A stretch of 64,000 bases of DNA from Cytobacillus kochii (GTDB lineage Bacteria > Bacillota > Bacilli > Bacillales > Cytobacillaceae), in the NCBI RefSeq assembly GCF_020171845.1, contig NZ_JAIVAM010000003.1:62001-126000 (forward strand), read 5' to 3'. The notes under the pieces were generated by a model. That model ran no database searches and was not told where the DNA came from. It was given only the letters and a program-made list of their open reading frames with translations. This document shows positions 46,008 through 54,201 of this stretch, in pieces. The position numbers and the translations under genes were made by a program. The number at the start of each line of letters is the position of its first letter. The first letter of the stretch is position 1.

Positions 46008-47714
46008 ATGTCTGAAGAAAAACCGTGGCTGAAGCTGTACCCTAATGAAATCCCATCAACACTTGCCTATCCAGAACAGCCTGTTCAGGAGTTTTTAGTT
46101 GCTGCCGCAAATGAGTTCCCTGAAAAAAAAGCCATTCACTTTATGGGGAAAGAATTTACGTATCGTTATGTCTATGAATCCGCTCTAAAAGTTGCAGGCT
46201 ACCTGCAAAGTATCGGAATAACGAAAGGCGATCGAGTCGCTATCATGTTACCTAATACCCCGCAGTCAGTCATAAGTTATTATGGTGTTCTATTCGCAGG
46301 AGGGGTGGTCGTCCAAACAAATCCACTTTATATGGAAAGAGAACTTGAATTCCAAATGAAGGATTCAGGAGCGATTGCGATTATCACAATGGATATACTT
46401 TTTCCGAGAGTGACTAAAATACTACCTCAAACAGAATTGAAACATGTAATTGTAACCGCTATCAAGGACTTTTTACCATTTCCAAAAAATATTGTGTATC
46501 CATTTATTCAGAAAAAGCAATATGGCTTATCAGTCAATGTCAGACATGAAGGCAATTATCATTTATTAACAGAAATATTAAAAGGTGAAGCAAGACCAGT
46601 TCAAACATATGAGATAGAATTCAATGAAGATTTAGCACTATTACAATATACAGGTGGGACGACTGGATTTCCGAAAGGAGTTATGCTTACCCACAAAAAT
46701 TTAGTATCCAATGCTGCGATGTGTAAAGCATGGTTATATCAAACGAAAAAAGGCGAAGAGGTTATTCTAGGGATACTGCCATTTTTCCATGTATATGGTA
46801 TGACAACTGTTATGATCTTGACAATTATGGAAGCTAACAAAATGGTTTTACTACCCAAGTTTGATGTTGAAACAACCTTAAAGACGATTCAGAAGCAAAG
46901 GCCAACACTTTTCCCAGGTGCTCCGACCATTTATATCGGATTATTGAATCACCCTAAAATTAAAGAATTTGACCTTTCTTCCATCGATTCCTGTATCAGT
47001 GGATCAGCGGCACTACCTATTGAGGTCCAACAAAAATTTGAAGAAATCACTGGCGGTAAATTAGTAGAAGGATATGGGCTAACAGAGTCTTCACCTGTGA
47101 CACATGCTAATTTCCTTTGGGATGAACCGAGAGTAAAGGGGAGTATTGGGATTCCTTGGCCAGACACTGATGCAAAAATTATGTCTACTGAAAATGGCGA
47201 ATTTTTACCTGTTGGTGAAATTGGAGAGATTTGTGTAAAAGGTCCACAAGTCATGAAAGGCTATTGGAACCGTCCAGATGATACGGAACAAACATTAAAA
47301 GACGGCTGGTTATTAACAGGGGATTTAGGGTATATGGATGAAAAAGGCTATTTTTATGTGGTTGACCGCAAGAAAGATATGATTATCGCCGGTGGATTTA
47401 ATATTTATCCAAGAGAGATAGAAGAAGTGTTATATGAGCATGAAGCAGTCCAGGAAGTAGTAGCAGCTGGCGTGCCCCACCCTTACCGAGGAGAAACAGT
47501 TAAAGCTTATATTGTTAAAAAAGAGGGTGCCCATATTACAGAAGATGAATTAAATGAGTTTGCTAGAAAACACTTAGCTGCTTATAAGGTACCGAGAATT
47601 TATGAATTTCGTGAGGAACTACCTAAAACAGCAGTAGGAAAAATACTGAGAAGAACTTTAATTGAGGAAGATAAAAAGAAATTTGCTGAAGAGCAAAATG
47701 AGGCGATAAAATAA
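46008..47714 (+). CDS. lcfA: long-chain fatty-acid-CoA ligase
   Basis: Activates long-chain fatty acids to acyl-CoA for beta-oxidation, via an acyl-adenylate. The 568-residue ANL-superfamily enzyme has the AMP-binding P-loop YTGGTTGFPKGVMLTHKN near residue 212, GYGLTESSPVTHAN near 350, the DGWLLTGDLGYMDEKGYFYVVDRKKDMIIAGGFNIYPREIE linker block near 440, and the C-terminal catalytic Lys in PKTAVGKILRRTL. GGGGAGGG precedes the ATG. It is followed by fadR, fadB and etfBA, the Bacillus fatty-acid degradation cluster. Confidence 0.95.
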   Translation: MSEEKPWLKLYPNEIPSTLAYPEQPVQEFLVAAANEFPEKKAIHFMGKEFTYRYVYESALKVAGYLQSIGITKGDRVAIMLPNTPQSVISYYGVLFAGGVVVQTNPLYMERELEFQMKDSGAIAIITMDILFPRVTKILPQTELKHVIVTAIKDFLPFPKNIVYPFIQKKQYGLSVNVRHEGNYHLLTEILKGEARPVQTYEIEFNEDLALLQYTGGTTGFPKGVMLTHKNLVSNAAMCKAWLYQTKKGEEVILGILPFFHVYGMTTVMILTIMEANKMVLLPKFDVETTLKTIQKQRPTLFPGAPTIYIGLLNHPKIKEFDLSSIDSCISGSAALPIEVQQKFEEITGGKLVEGYGLTESSPVTHANFLWDEPRVKGSIGIPWPDTDAKIMSTENGEFLPVGEIGEICVKGPQVMKGYWNRPDDTEQTLKDGWLLTGDLGYMDEKGYFYVVDRKKDMIIAGGFNIYPREIEEVLYEHEAVQEVVAAGVPHPYRGETVKAYIVKKEGAHITEDELNEFARKHLAAYKVPRIYEFREELPKTAVGKILRRTLIEEDKKKFAEEQNEAIK

Positions 47715-47716
47715 TC

Positions 47717-47740
47717 GGGCCATGTGGCTCATTCTTTTTG
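47717..47740 (+). terminator. weak hairpin after lcfA
   Basis: GGGCC and GGCTC pair around ATGT (one G-U), followed by ATTCTTTTTG. It may partly terminate lcfA transcripts before the separate fadR promoter. Confidence 0.4.
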
Positions 47741-47789
47741 AAACCTAGAGCTTGTCCAATTTAAAAACATAATAATTATGCAAAGTTTC

Positions 47790-47818
47790 TTGACAGAACA
47801 ATCATTAGATAATAATAT
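47790..47818 (+). promoter_or_regulatory. sigma-A promoter of fadR-fadB
   Basis: TTGACA (47790-47795) and TAATAT (47813-47818) with 17-nt spacing. The FadR box begins 7 nt after the -10. Confidence 0.8.
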
Positions 47819-47824
47819 AATTTT

Positions 47825-47844
47825 ATGAATGACTATTCATTCAT
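47825..47844. promoter_or_regulatory. FadR operator
   Basis: ATGAATGA and TCATTCAT flank CTAT, a perfect 8-4-8 palindrome and a textbook Bacillus FadR box. It covers the expected transcription start, so FadR would repress its own gene and fadB; long-chain acyl-CoA relieves repression in B. subtilis. Confidence 0.88.
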
Positions 47845-47948
47845 TTTTATCATTCGGAATGGTTGTTCTGTTGATTAGGTGGAAACGAGTATCTCCATTC
47901 CGGTATACTCTTTGTTAGGAGCAAGAGTAATATAGGGGGAGAATGATT

Positions 47949-48533
47949 TTGAAGAAGAACAAACCAAAATACAGACAGATTATTGATGCGGCAGTGATAG
48001 TCATTGCTGAGAATGGCTACCATCAATCACAAGTTTCAAAGATTGCCAAACAGGCAGGCGTGGCTGATGGGACGATTTATTTATATTTTAAGAACAAAGA
48101 AGATATCTTAATTTCCCTCTTTGAAAACAAAATGGGTCACTTTGTTGAAATGATTGAGGAGAAAATAGCAGGAAAAGTAAGAGCAGCAGAGAAGTTATTA
48201 ATGATGGTCGAAACCCACTTTCATATTTTATCTCAAGACAAACATTTAGCTATCGTGACACAATTAGAACTAAGGCAATCGAATATCGATTTACGGCAAA
48301 AAATTAATGCCATCTTAAAAGGTTATTTAGGCTTAATCGATTCAATCTTACTCGAAGGAAAAAAAACGGGTGAGTTTGCTAGTAATCTCGATGTCCGATT
48401 AGCTAGACAGATGATCTTTGGGACAATGGATGAAACTGCCACAACATGGGTGATGAATGATCAAAAATATGATTTAACTGCGTTAGCGCCCGAAGTTCAT
48501 CGCCTTTTAATCAGTGGGTGCAAAAGCCAGTAA
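47949..48533 (+). CDS. fadR: TetR-family fatty-acid degradation repressor FadR
   Basis: Represses beta-oxidation genes and releases DNA on binding long-chain acyl-CoA. The 194-residue protein has the TetR helix-turn-helix at residues about 10-55 (IIDAAVIVIAENGYHQSQVSKIAKQAGVADGTIYLYFKNKEDIL), essentially that of B. subtilis FadR (YsiA). An all-helical ligand domain ends QMIFGTMDETATTWVMNDQKYDL. I chose the TTG at 47949 (8 nt after AGGGGGA, 194 residues as in B. subtilis) over the ATG at 47943, only 2 nt from the SD. The operator sits in its own promoter. Confidence 0.95.
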   Translation: MKKNKPKYRQIIDAAVIVIAENGYHQSQVSKIAKQAGVADGTIYLYFKNKEDILISLFENKMGHFVEMIEEKIAGKVRAAEKLLMMVETHFHILSQDKHLAIVTQLELRQSNIDLRQKINAILKGYLGLIDSILLEGKKTGEFASNLDVRLARQMIFGTMDETATTWVMNDQKYDLTALAPEVHRLLISGCKSQ

Positions 48534-48558
48534 TTAAAAATAATGGAGGTAAGCAAAA

Positions 48559-49332
48559 GTGGAATACTTAAATTGGAAGATTGATAATGAAGTTGCAACA
48601 ATTACCATTAATCGCCCTCCTGCCAATGCACTATCATCTGGGTTGATTGAGGAATTAGGTGAAGTACTGGATCAGATTGAGCCAAACCAAGATATTAGGG
48701 TGATCCTCATTCATGGAGAAGGCCGCTTCTTCTCTGCTGGAGCAGATATTAAGGAGTTTACTTCTATCGAAAGTGGTGAAGGTTTCTCACATCTAGCAGA
48801 AAATGGACAAGGGCTCTTTGAGAGAATAGAAACCTTCAAGAAGCCTATTATTGCAGCCATTCATGGTGCAGCTTTAGGTGGAGGTCTGGAACTTGCAATG
48901 AGTTGTCATATTCGCTTAGTTGCTGAGAATACAAAAATGGGACTACCAGAATTGCAGCTTGGATTAATTCCTGGATTTGCTGGTACACAACGATTACCTC
49001 GTTTTGTTGGAACGGCAAAAGCAGCTGAAATGATTTTAACGAGTGATCCAATTACAGGGCTAGAAGCTGTACAACTCGGTTTAGCCAATCATGCTTACCC
49101 TGAAGAAAAGCTGTTAGAAAATGCCTATTCAATGGCACAAAAAATCGCCAAAAAGAGCCCAGTATCTGTCGGTGCAACATTAGAATTACTGAATTATAGT
49201 AAATCCAACCGTTATTATGATGGGGTGAAAAAGGAAGCAGAACTTTTTGGTCAAGTTTTCGTAAGTGAGGATGCAAAGGAAGGTATTTCTGCATTTGTTG
49301 AAAAGCGAAATCCAGTTTTCTCAGGAAAATAA
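48559..49332 (+). CDS. fadB: enoyl-CoA hydratase
   Basis: Hydrates trans-2-enoyl-CoA to 3-hydroxyacyl-CoA in beta-oxidation. The 257-residue crotonase-family protein has the oxyanion-hole segments FFSAGADIKEF near residue 58 and HGAALGGGLELAMSCHIRL near 97. Both catalytic glutamates are kept (GLELAMS and LPELQLGLIPGFAGTQRLPR). The start is a GTG at 48559, 8 nt after GGAGGT. It is expressed from the FadR-controlled promoter with fadR. The B. subtilis orthologue is also called ysiB. Confidence 0.93.
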   Translation: MEYLNWKIDNEVATITINRPPANALSSGLIEELGEVLDQIEPNQDIRVILIHGEGRFFSAGADIKEFTSIESGEGFSHLAENGQGLFERIETFKKPIIAAIHGAALGGGLELAMSCHIRLVAENTKMGLPELQLGLIPGFAGTQRLPRFVGTAKAAEMILTSDPITGLEAVQLGLANHAYPEEKLLENAYSMAQKIAKKSPVSVGATLELLNYSKSNRYYDGVKKEAELFGQVFVSEDAKEGISAFVEKRNPVFSGK

Positions 49333-49341
49333 TTTTTTAAA

Positions 49342-49355
49342 TATAAACGTTTTCA
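49342..49355. promoter_or_regulatory. cre-like site upstream of etfB
   Basis: On the minus strand TGAAAACGTTTATA differs from the CcpA cre consensus at one position. It starts 10 nt after the fadB stop and could impose carbon catabolite repression on etfBA. Confidence 0.55.
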
Positions 49356-49372
49356 TTACCAATTTTGTTCAT

Positions 49373-49390
49373 AATCTATTATAATAGATT
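49373..49390. repeat. 18-bp perfect palindrome upstream of etfB
   Basis: AATCTATTATAATAGATT is self-complementary along its full length and contains a TATAAT (49380-49385). TTACCA at 49356-49361 is 18 nt upstream. It may be a promoter with an overlapping operator, or an AT-rich coincidence. Confidence 0.4.
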
Positions 49391-49421
49391 TAATAATTTA
49401 AATTGTTAAATAATAATCGAT

Positions 49422-49450
49422 TTGAAAAGTATTTTTAGGAATAGGTTATT
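49422..49450 (+). promoter_or_regulatory. possible second promoter of etfBA
   Basis: TTGAAA (49422-49427) and a weak -10 GTTATT (49445-49450) with 17-nt spacing, ending 4 nt before the CTGAGC palindrome. Confidence 0.35.
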
Positions 49451-49454
49451 GTAA

Positions 49455-49474
49455 GACTGAGCATACGCTCAGTC
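49455..49474. promoter_or_regulatory. GACTGAGC-ATAC-GCTCAGTC operator-like palindrome upstream of etfB
   Basis: A perfect 8-4-8 palindrome, the same geometry as the FadR box but with a different sequence. It lies 70 nt before the etfB start, downstream of the possible promoters, where a bound repressor would block transcription. A near-copy lies in the citZ leader (7513-7528). The cognate regulator is not identifiable in this window. Confidence 0.6.
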
Positions 49475-49543
49475 AACAATTTAGTTTTATTTGTCAAAAT
49501 CTTATGAAGCAATGGAATGTTTGTAAAATTAGGAGGCGAAACC

Positions 49544-50317
49544 ATGAACATCTATGTACTAATGAAAAGAACATTTGATACAGAAGAAAAGATCACGATT
49601 TCAGGCGGTAAAATTAATGAAGATGGAGCAGAATTCATCATCAACCCTTACGATGAATATGCAATCGAGGAAGCAATCCAAGTTCGTGATGAACATGGTG
49701 GTGAAGTAACGGTTGTTTCGGTAGGGACAGAAGAAGCTGAGAAGCAACTTCGTACAGCATTAGCGATGGGTGCTGATAAAGCAGTACTGATTAATACAGA
49801 AGATGACGTTGAAGAAGGAGATCAGTTTACGACTTCTAAAATTTTAGCTGAATTCCTTAAAGATAAAGAGGTTGATTTGATTATTGGTGGGAATGTAGCG
49901 ATCGATGGTGGATCAGGTCAAGTTGGCCCACGCGTAGCGGAGCTATTAGCTATTCCTTATATCACAACCATCACTAAGTTAGATATTGAAGGTACAACAG
50001 CTACAGTTGTTCGTGATGTAGAAGGTGATTCTGAAGTAATCGAGACTTCTCTACCATTACTTGTCACTGCACAACAAGGTTTAAATGAACCGCGCTACCC
50101 TTCTTTACCAGGGATTATGAAAGCAAAGAAAAAACCTTTAGACGAAATTGAATTAGACGATCTTGATTTAGACGAAGATGATGTAGAAGCGAAAACAAAG
50201 ACAATCGAAATCTCCCTACCACCGAAAAAAGAAGCTGGAAAAGTGCTTGAAGGTGAATTAGAGGGTCAAGTAAAAGAATTAGTCAGTCTACTTCATAACG
50301 AAGCAAAAGTTGTCTAA
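49544..50317 (+). CDS. etfB: electron transfer flavoprotein beta subunit
   Basis: With EtfA carries electrons from acyl-CoA dehydrogenases to the respiratory chain. The 257-residue protein begins MNIYVLMKRTFDTEEKI and contains NPYDEYAIEEAIQVRD, AMP-binding-region features around VDLIIGGNVAIDGGSGQVGPRVAELL, and the conserved LPLLVTAQQGLNEPRYPSLPGIMKAKKKPL near residue 180. I chose the ATG at 49544 because AGGAGG lies 7 nt upstream; an earlier in-frame start at 49517 has none. It has its own promoter region with a cre-like site and a palindrome. etfA follows. Confidence 0.95.
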   Translation: MNIYVLMKRTFDTEEKITISGGKINEDGAEFIINPYDEYAIEEAIQVRDEHGGEVTVVSVGTEEAEKQLRTALAMGADKAVLINTEDDVEEGDQFTTSKILAEFLKDKEVDLIIGGNVAIDGGSGQVGPRVAELLAIPYITTITKLDIEGTTATVVRDVEGDSEVIETSLPLLVTAQQGLNEPRYPSLPGIMKAKKKPLDEIELDDLDLDEDDVEAKTKTIEISLPPKKEAGKVLEGELEGQVKELVSLLHNEAKVV

Positions 50318-50356
50318 TAGTGAGCATAAAAGAATAAAAACGTTGGGGGTATAATA

Positions 50357-51334
50357 ATGGCTAGAAAAGTTTTAGTATTAGGTGAAGTAAGAGAAGGTTC
50401 ATTGCGAAATGTTTCTTTTGAAGCAGTTGCTGCAGCAAAAACATCTGCTGAAGGTGGAGAAGTTGTAGGTGTTTTGTTTGGTGATTCTGTAAGCGCTTTA
50501 GGAGCTGAATTCATTCAGTATGGAGCTGACCGAGTGGTAACAGTTGAGGATGAACTGTTAAAACAATATACATCTGACGGTTATTCCCAAGCCTTACTTG
50601 CCGTTATTGATCAAGAAGATCCTGAAGGAATTATTTTCGGACATACTGCCCAAGGTAAAGATCTTGCACCGAAGATTGCGGCAAAGTTAGAATCCGGTCT
50701 TATCTCTGATGTAACAGATCTAGAAGTTGAGGGTGGTAACTTAGTCTTTACTCGTCCGATTTACTCAGGAAAAGCATTTGAAAAGAAAATTGTAACAGAT
50801 GGACTTCTTTTCGCTACTATTCGCCCTAATAACATTGCACCACTTGAAAAAGATGAAAGTAGAAATGGAGATGTTTCATCTTTATCTGTAGAAATTAAAA
50901 ACTTGCGTCAAGTCATCAAGGAAGTTGTACGAAAAGCAACAGAAGGTGTAGACCTTTCTGAAGCAAAAGTTATTGTTGCTGGTGGACGCGGTGTGAAAAG
51001 TGAAGAAGGTTTTGAGCCGTTAAAAGAATTGGCAGATGTCCTTGGTGGTGCTGTTGGAGCTTCACGTGGCGCATGCGATGCAGACTACTGTGATTACTCA
51101 CTTCAAATCGGTCAAACAGGTAAAGTAGTTACACCGGACCTTTATATCGCTTGCGGTATATCTGGTGCGATTCAACATTTAGCTGGGATGTCCAATTCAA
51201 AGATTATTGTTGCCATCAACAAAGATCCTGAAGCGAATATCTTTAAAGTAGCGGATTATGGTATTGTGGGCGACTTATTCGAAGTCCTTCCATTACTAAC
51301 GAAAGAGTTTAAAGAATTACTTGTAAATGCATAA
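50357..51334 (+). CDS. etfA: electron transfer flavoprotein alpha subunit
   Basis: FAD-binding partner of EtfB. The 325-residue protein has the N-terminal ETF domain (residues 1-190) and the C-terminal FAD domain. The latter has VIVAGGRGVKSEEGFEPLKELADVLGGAVGASRGACD, GQTGKVVTPDLYIACGISGAIQHLAGM and INKDPEANIFKVADYGIVGDL, the ETF alpha signature. A TTGGGGG ribosome-binding region precedes the ATG. It is co-transcribed with etfB (39-nt gap). Confidence 0.96.
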   Translation: MARKVLVLGEVREGSLRNVSFEAVAAAKTSAEGGEVVGVLFGDSVSALGAEFIQYGADRVVTVEDELLKQYTSDGYSQALLAVIDQEDPEGIIFGHTAQGKDLAPKIAAKLESGLISDVTDLEVEGGNLVFTRPIYSGKAFEKKIVTDGLLFATIRPNNIAPLEKDESRNGDVSSLSVEIKNLRQVIKEVVRKATEGVDLSEAKVIVAGGRGVKSEEGFEPLKELADVLGGAVGASRGACDADYCDYSLQIGQTGKVVTPDLYIACGISGAIQHLAGMSNSKIIVAINKDPEANIFKVADYGIVGDLFEVLPLLTKEFKELLVNA

Positions 51335-51355
51335 TTTTCGTTTACATCTGATATG

Positions 51356-51385
51356 AGCGGGTAGAATTATACTATCCGCTTCTTT
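51356..51385 (+). terminator. etfBA terminator
   Basis: AGCGGGTAG (51356-51364) pairs with CTATCCGCT (51372-51380), one G-U, followed by TCTTT. Confidence 0.7.
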
Positions 51386-51425
51386 ACTATGTTGGCAAAA
51401 AGATTAATGTTGAATAAAATAGACA

Positions 51426-51454
51426 TTGAATCCTTTTTAAAGGTTCAGTATGAT
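51426..51454 (+). promoter_or_regulatory. sigma-A promoter of trxA
   Basis: TTGAAT (51426-51431) and TATGAT (51449-51454) with 17-nt spacing, about 110 nt before trxA. Confidence 0.6.
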
Positions 51455-51564
51455 ACAATAAAAAAATGGGTAATCTATACGAGCAAAATAATAGCATCCA
51501 TTATTAATCGATGATATACTTTCGATAAGATTTTTTAGTTATTTATTAGGAGGATATAAATATT

Positions 51565-51882
51565 ATGGCTATCACACATGCAACAGATCAAAACTTTACT
51601 GCTGAAACTGGTTCAGGTCTTGTACTTGCAGACTTCTGGGCACCATGGTGCGGACCTTGTAAAATGATTGGACCAGTTCTTGAGGAAATTGATGGAGAAA
51701 TGGGAGATAAAGTAAAAATCGTTAAACTTGATGTTGACGATAACCAAGAAACTGCTGGTAAATTTGGTGTTATGAGCATCCCGACTCTCATCGTATTTAA
51801 AGATGGTGCAGAAGTAGATAAAGTGGTTGGTTTCCAACCGAAAGAAGCATTAGTTGAATTGCTTCAAAAACATGGTGCATAA
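51565..51882 (+). CDS. trxA: thioredoxin
   Basis: General disulfide reductant for ribonucleotide reductase, methionine sulfoxide reductases and stress repair. The 105-residue protein has the active-site WCGPC with Cys29 and Cys32 in [22 protein letters not shown], the cis-proline in [13 protein letters not shown], and the usual thioredoxin length. TAGGAGG precedes the ATG. It is monocistronic with its own terminator, between etfBA and uvrC as in B. subtilis. Confidence 0.98.
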   Translation: MAITHATDQNFTAETGSGLVLADFWAPWCGPCKMIGPVLEEIDGEMGDKVKIVKLDVDDNQETAGKFGVMSIPTLIVFKDGAEVDKVVGFQPKEALVELLQKHGA

Positions 51883-51898
51883 GAAGTACCATAAAAAC

Positions 51899-51937
51899 AA
51901 ACCCCGGCTTCTACTTTTAGAAGATCGGGGTTTTTTT
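51899..51937 (+). terminator. trxA terminator
   Basis: AAACCCCG pairs with CGGGGTTT, with an inner TTCTA/TAGAA helix, followed by a T-run. Confidence 0.93.
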
Positions 51938-52024
51938 ACAGTACAAGTATGGCAAAATCAGTAAGAAGGGTATGGTTTCCTCCTGCAATGATATTCTTTT
52001 TAGGTATGGATGTGACAGCTAATT

Positions 52025-53797
52025 ATGAATGATAATATAAAAAATAAATTACCTTTATTACCTGCTCAACCTGGTTGTTATTTAATGAAAGATCGCCAAG
52101 GGACAATTATTTATGTCGGTAAGGCGAAAGTGCTTCGTAATCGGGTTAAGTCCTATTTTACCGGTTCGCATGATGGAAAGACATTAAGGCTGGTAAATGA
52201 AATTGAAGATTTTGAATACATCGTGACCTCTTCCGATATGGAAGCATTATTATTAGAGTTAAATTTAATTAAAAAGCATGACCCCAAATATAATGTCATG
52301 TTAAAGGATGATAAGAGTTATCCTTTTATTAAATTAACAAATGAAAGACATCCGAGATTAATTACCACGAGAAAAGTAAAAAAAGACAAAGGTAAATATT
52401 TTGGTCCATATCCAAATGTGCAGGCGGCCAATGAAACAAAGAGATTATTAGATCGCCTTTATCCTTTAAGAAAATGTAACACCTTACCAGATAGAGTTTG
52501 TCTCTACTACCATATCGGACAATGTCTAGCTCCTTGTGTAAATGAAGTAAAATCTGACACATACAAACAAATGACAGATGAGATTACTCGCTTCTTAAAT
52601 GGTGGTTATAAAGAGATCAAAAAAGAACTCTCAACGAAAATGGAAGAAGCGTCCGCAGCGCTAGAGTTTGAGAAAGCAAAAGATTTCAGAGATAAAATTA
52701 TCCATATAGAAACGACGATGGAAAAACAAAAGATTACGATGACGGATTTTACAGACCGAGATGTGTTTGCTTATGCGGTTGATAAGGGTTGGATGTGTGT
52801 ACAAGTATTCTTTATTAGGCAAGGGAAACTCATTGAAAGAGATGTGTCTATGTTTCCAATCTATAATGAGCCTGAAGAAGAGATGCTCACCTATCTCGGC
52901 CGTTTTTATGAACAAGCTAACCATTTTAAACCAAAGGAAATCTACTTGCCAGACTCTGTTGATGTGACGATGGCTGAGCAGCTTTTGGATGTGAAAATAT
53001 TTATTCCTCAAAGAGGGAGAAAAAAAGAACTAGTGAAACTTGCCTATAAAAATGCAAAGATTGCTTTAAAAGAAAAATTCTCGCTTATTGAACGTGATGA
53101 GAAAAGAACGGTGAATGCAATAGAAAGCTTAGGTGAGGAGCTAGGAATTTACATACCCTATCGCATTGAAGCTTTTGATAACTCCAATATCCAGGGTACC
53201 GATGCTGTCTCAGCAATGATTGTCTTTATCGATGGTAAGCCTGCAAAAAGGGAGTATCGGAAATATAAGATTAAGTCAGTTAAAGGACCAGATGATTATG
53301 AATCTATGAGGGAAGTGACGAGACGGAGATATAGCCGGGTTTTAAAAGAAGGGCTCCCCCTACCTGATTTAATTATCATTGATGGTGGAAAAGGACATGT
53401 TGAAGTCGTTCGAGATGTGCTTGAGAATGAACTCGGTTTAGATATTCCACTAGCAGGATTAGTCAAAGATGATAAGCATAAAACATCTCAACTTCTTTAT
53501 GGAAATCCATTAATGATCATTCCCCTCGCTCGAAATAGCCAGGAATTTTATTTATTACAACGTATTCAAGATGAAGTGCATCGATTTGCGATTACATTTC
53601 ATAGACAAGTTCGTGGAAAGAGTGCATTTCAGTCACTTCTTGATGAAATTGATGGTATTGGGGAAAAAAGAAAAAAGCAGTTATTAAAAGATTTTGGTTC
53701 TGTAAAAAAAATGAAATCAGCTAGTGTAGAAGACCTTAGGGAATCTGGCTTACCATTAAAAGTTGCACAAGAACTTTATGAAAAGTTACATGAATAG
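52025..53797 (+). CDS. uvrC: excinuclease ABC subunit C
   Basis: Makes the dual incisions of nucleotide excision repair with UvrAB. The 590-residue protein has an N-terminal GIY-YIG nuclease ([31 protein letters not shown]), and a Cys cluster ([21 protein letters not shown]). The UVR motif lies near 205, with the RNase H-like 5' nuclease domain around 370-520 ([30 protein letters not shown]). A C-terminal helix-hairpin-helix ([19 protein letters not shown]) ends the protein. The SD is a mediocre GGATGTGA 9 nt before the ATG. The lysC riboswitch promoter begins 4 nt after its stop. Confidence 0.97.
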   Translation: MNDNIKNKLPLLPAQPGCYLMKDRQGTIIYVGKAKVLRNRVKSYFTGSHDGKTLRLVNEIEDFEYIVTSSDMEALLLELNLIKKHDPKYNVMLKDDKSYPFIKLTNERHPRLITTRKVKKDKGKYFGPYPNVQAANETKRLLDRLYPLRKCNTLPDRVCLYYHIGQCLAPCVNEVKSDTYKQMTDEITRFLNGGYKEIKKELSTKMEEASAALEFEKAKDFRDKIIHIETTMEKQKITMTDFTDRDVFAYAVDKGWMCVQVFFIRQGKLIERDVSMFPIYNEPEEEMLTYLGRFYEQANHFKPKEIYLPDSVDVTMAEQLLDVKIFIPQRGRKKELVKLAYKNAKIALKEKFSLIERDEKRTVNAIESLGEELGIYIPYRIEAFDNSNIQGTDAVSAMIVFIDGKPAKREYRKYKIKSVKGPDDYESMREVTRRRYSRVLKEGLPLPDLIIIDGGKGHVEVVRDVLENELGLDIPLAGLVKDDKHKTSQLLYGNPLMIIPLARNSQEFYLLQRIQDEVHRFAITFHRQVRGKSAFQSLLDEIDGIGEKRKKQLLKDFGSVKKMKSASVEDLRESGLPLKVAQELYEKLHE

Positions 53798-53800
53798 ACA

Positions 53801-53829
53801 TTGTCTGAAAAAAACAAATATGGTATAGT
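53801..53829 (+). promoter_or_regulatory. sigma-A promoter of the lysC riboswitch
   Basis: TTGTCT (53801-53806) and TATAGT (53824-53829) with 17-nt spacing. Confidence 0.75.
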
Positions 53830-53866
53830 GTTTTTAACTTTATATCAAATCACTTTTTAACTTGAA

Positions 53867-54118
53867 AGTGAAGGTAGAGGTGCGAGTTTCATTAGTAAAA
53901 GTTCCTTAGAAGATTGAGCTTCGTTTGAAGGACTTTGAAAGGGAATATTCGCCGAAGTGAAGAAAGACTCAATATTTTCTTCGCTGGTTCTGCATTGAAT
54001 AAATGCAGGATTGTCAAGACTATCTGTCTTGGAGGGCTATCTCACTGTGTGTGCGTAGATTGTTCATACGTTTGACTACACAGCAATGGGATGGGTTTCA
54101 TCTCATTGCTTTTTTTTA
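53867..54118 (+). promoter_or_regulatory. lysine riboswitch (L-box) of lysC
   Basis: Conserved aptamer parts are visible: GGTAGAGGTGCGA (from 53873) at the 5' side and GGAGGGCTATCTCACT (54031-54046) at the 3' side, joined by P1 (AGTGA with TCACT). The expression platform is a terminator, AGCAATGGGATG (54082-54093) with CATCTCATTGCT (54099-54110), followed by eight T. Lysine binding favours termination before lysC. Confidence 0.95.
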
Positions 54119-54201
54119 TGCCGAATATGGGTAGAAATGTGTTGGTTGTACATACAGGCGGCAGGGAATAAAAACGAATGACTTGAAAGTAGGGGAGAAA
54201 A

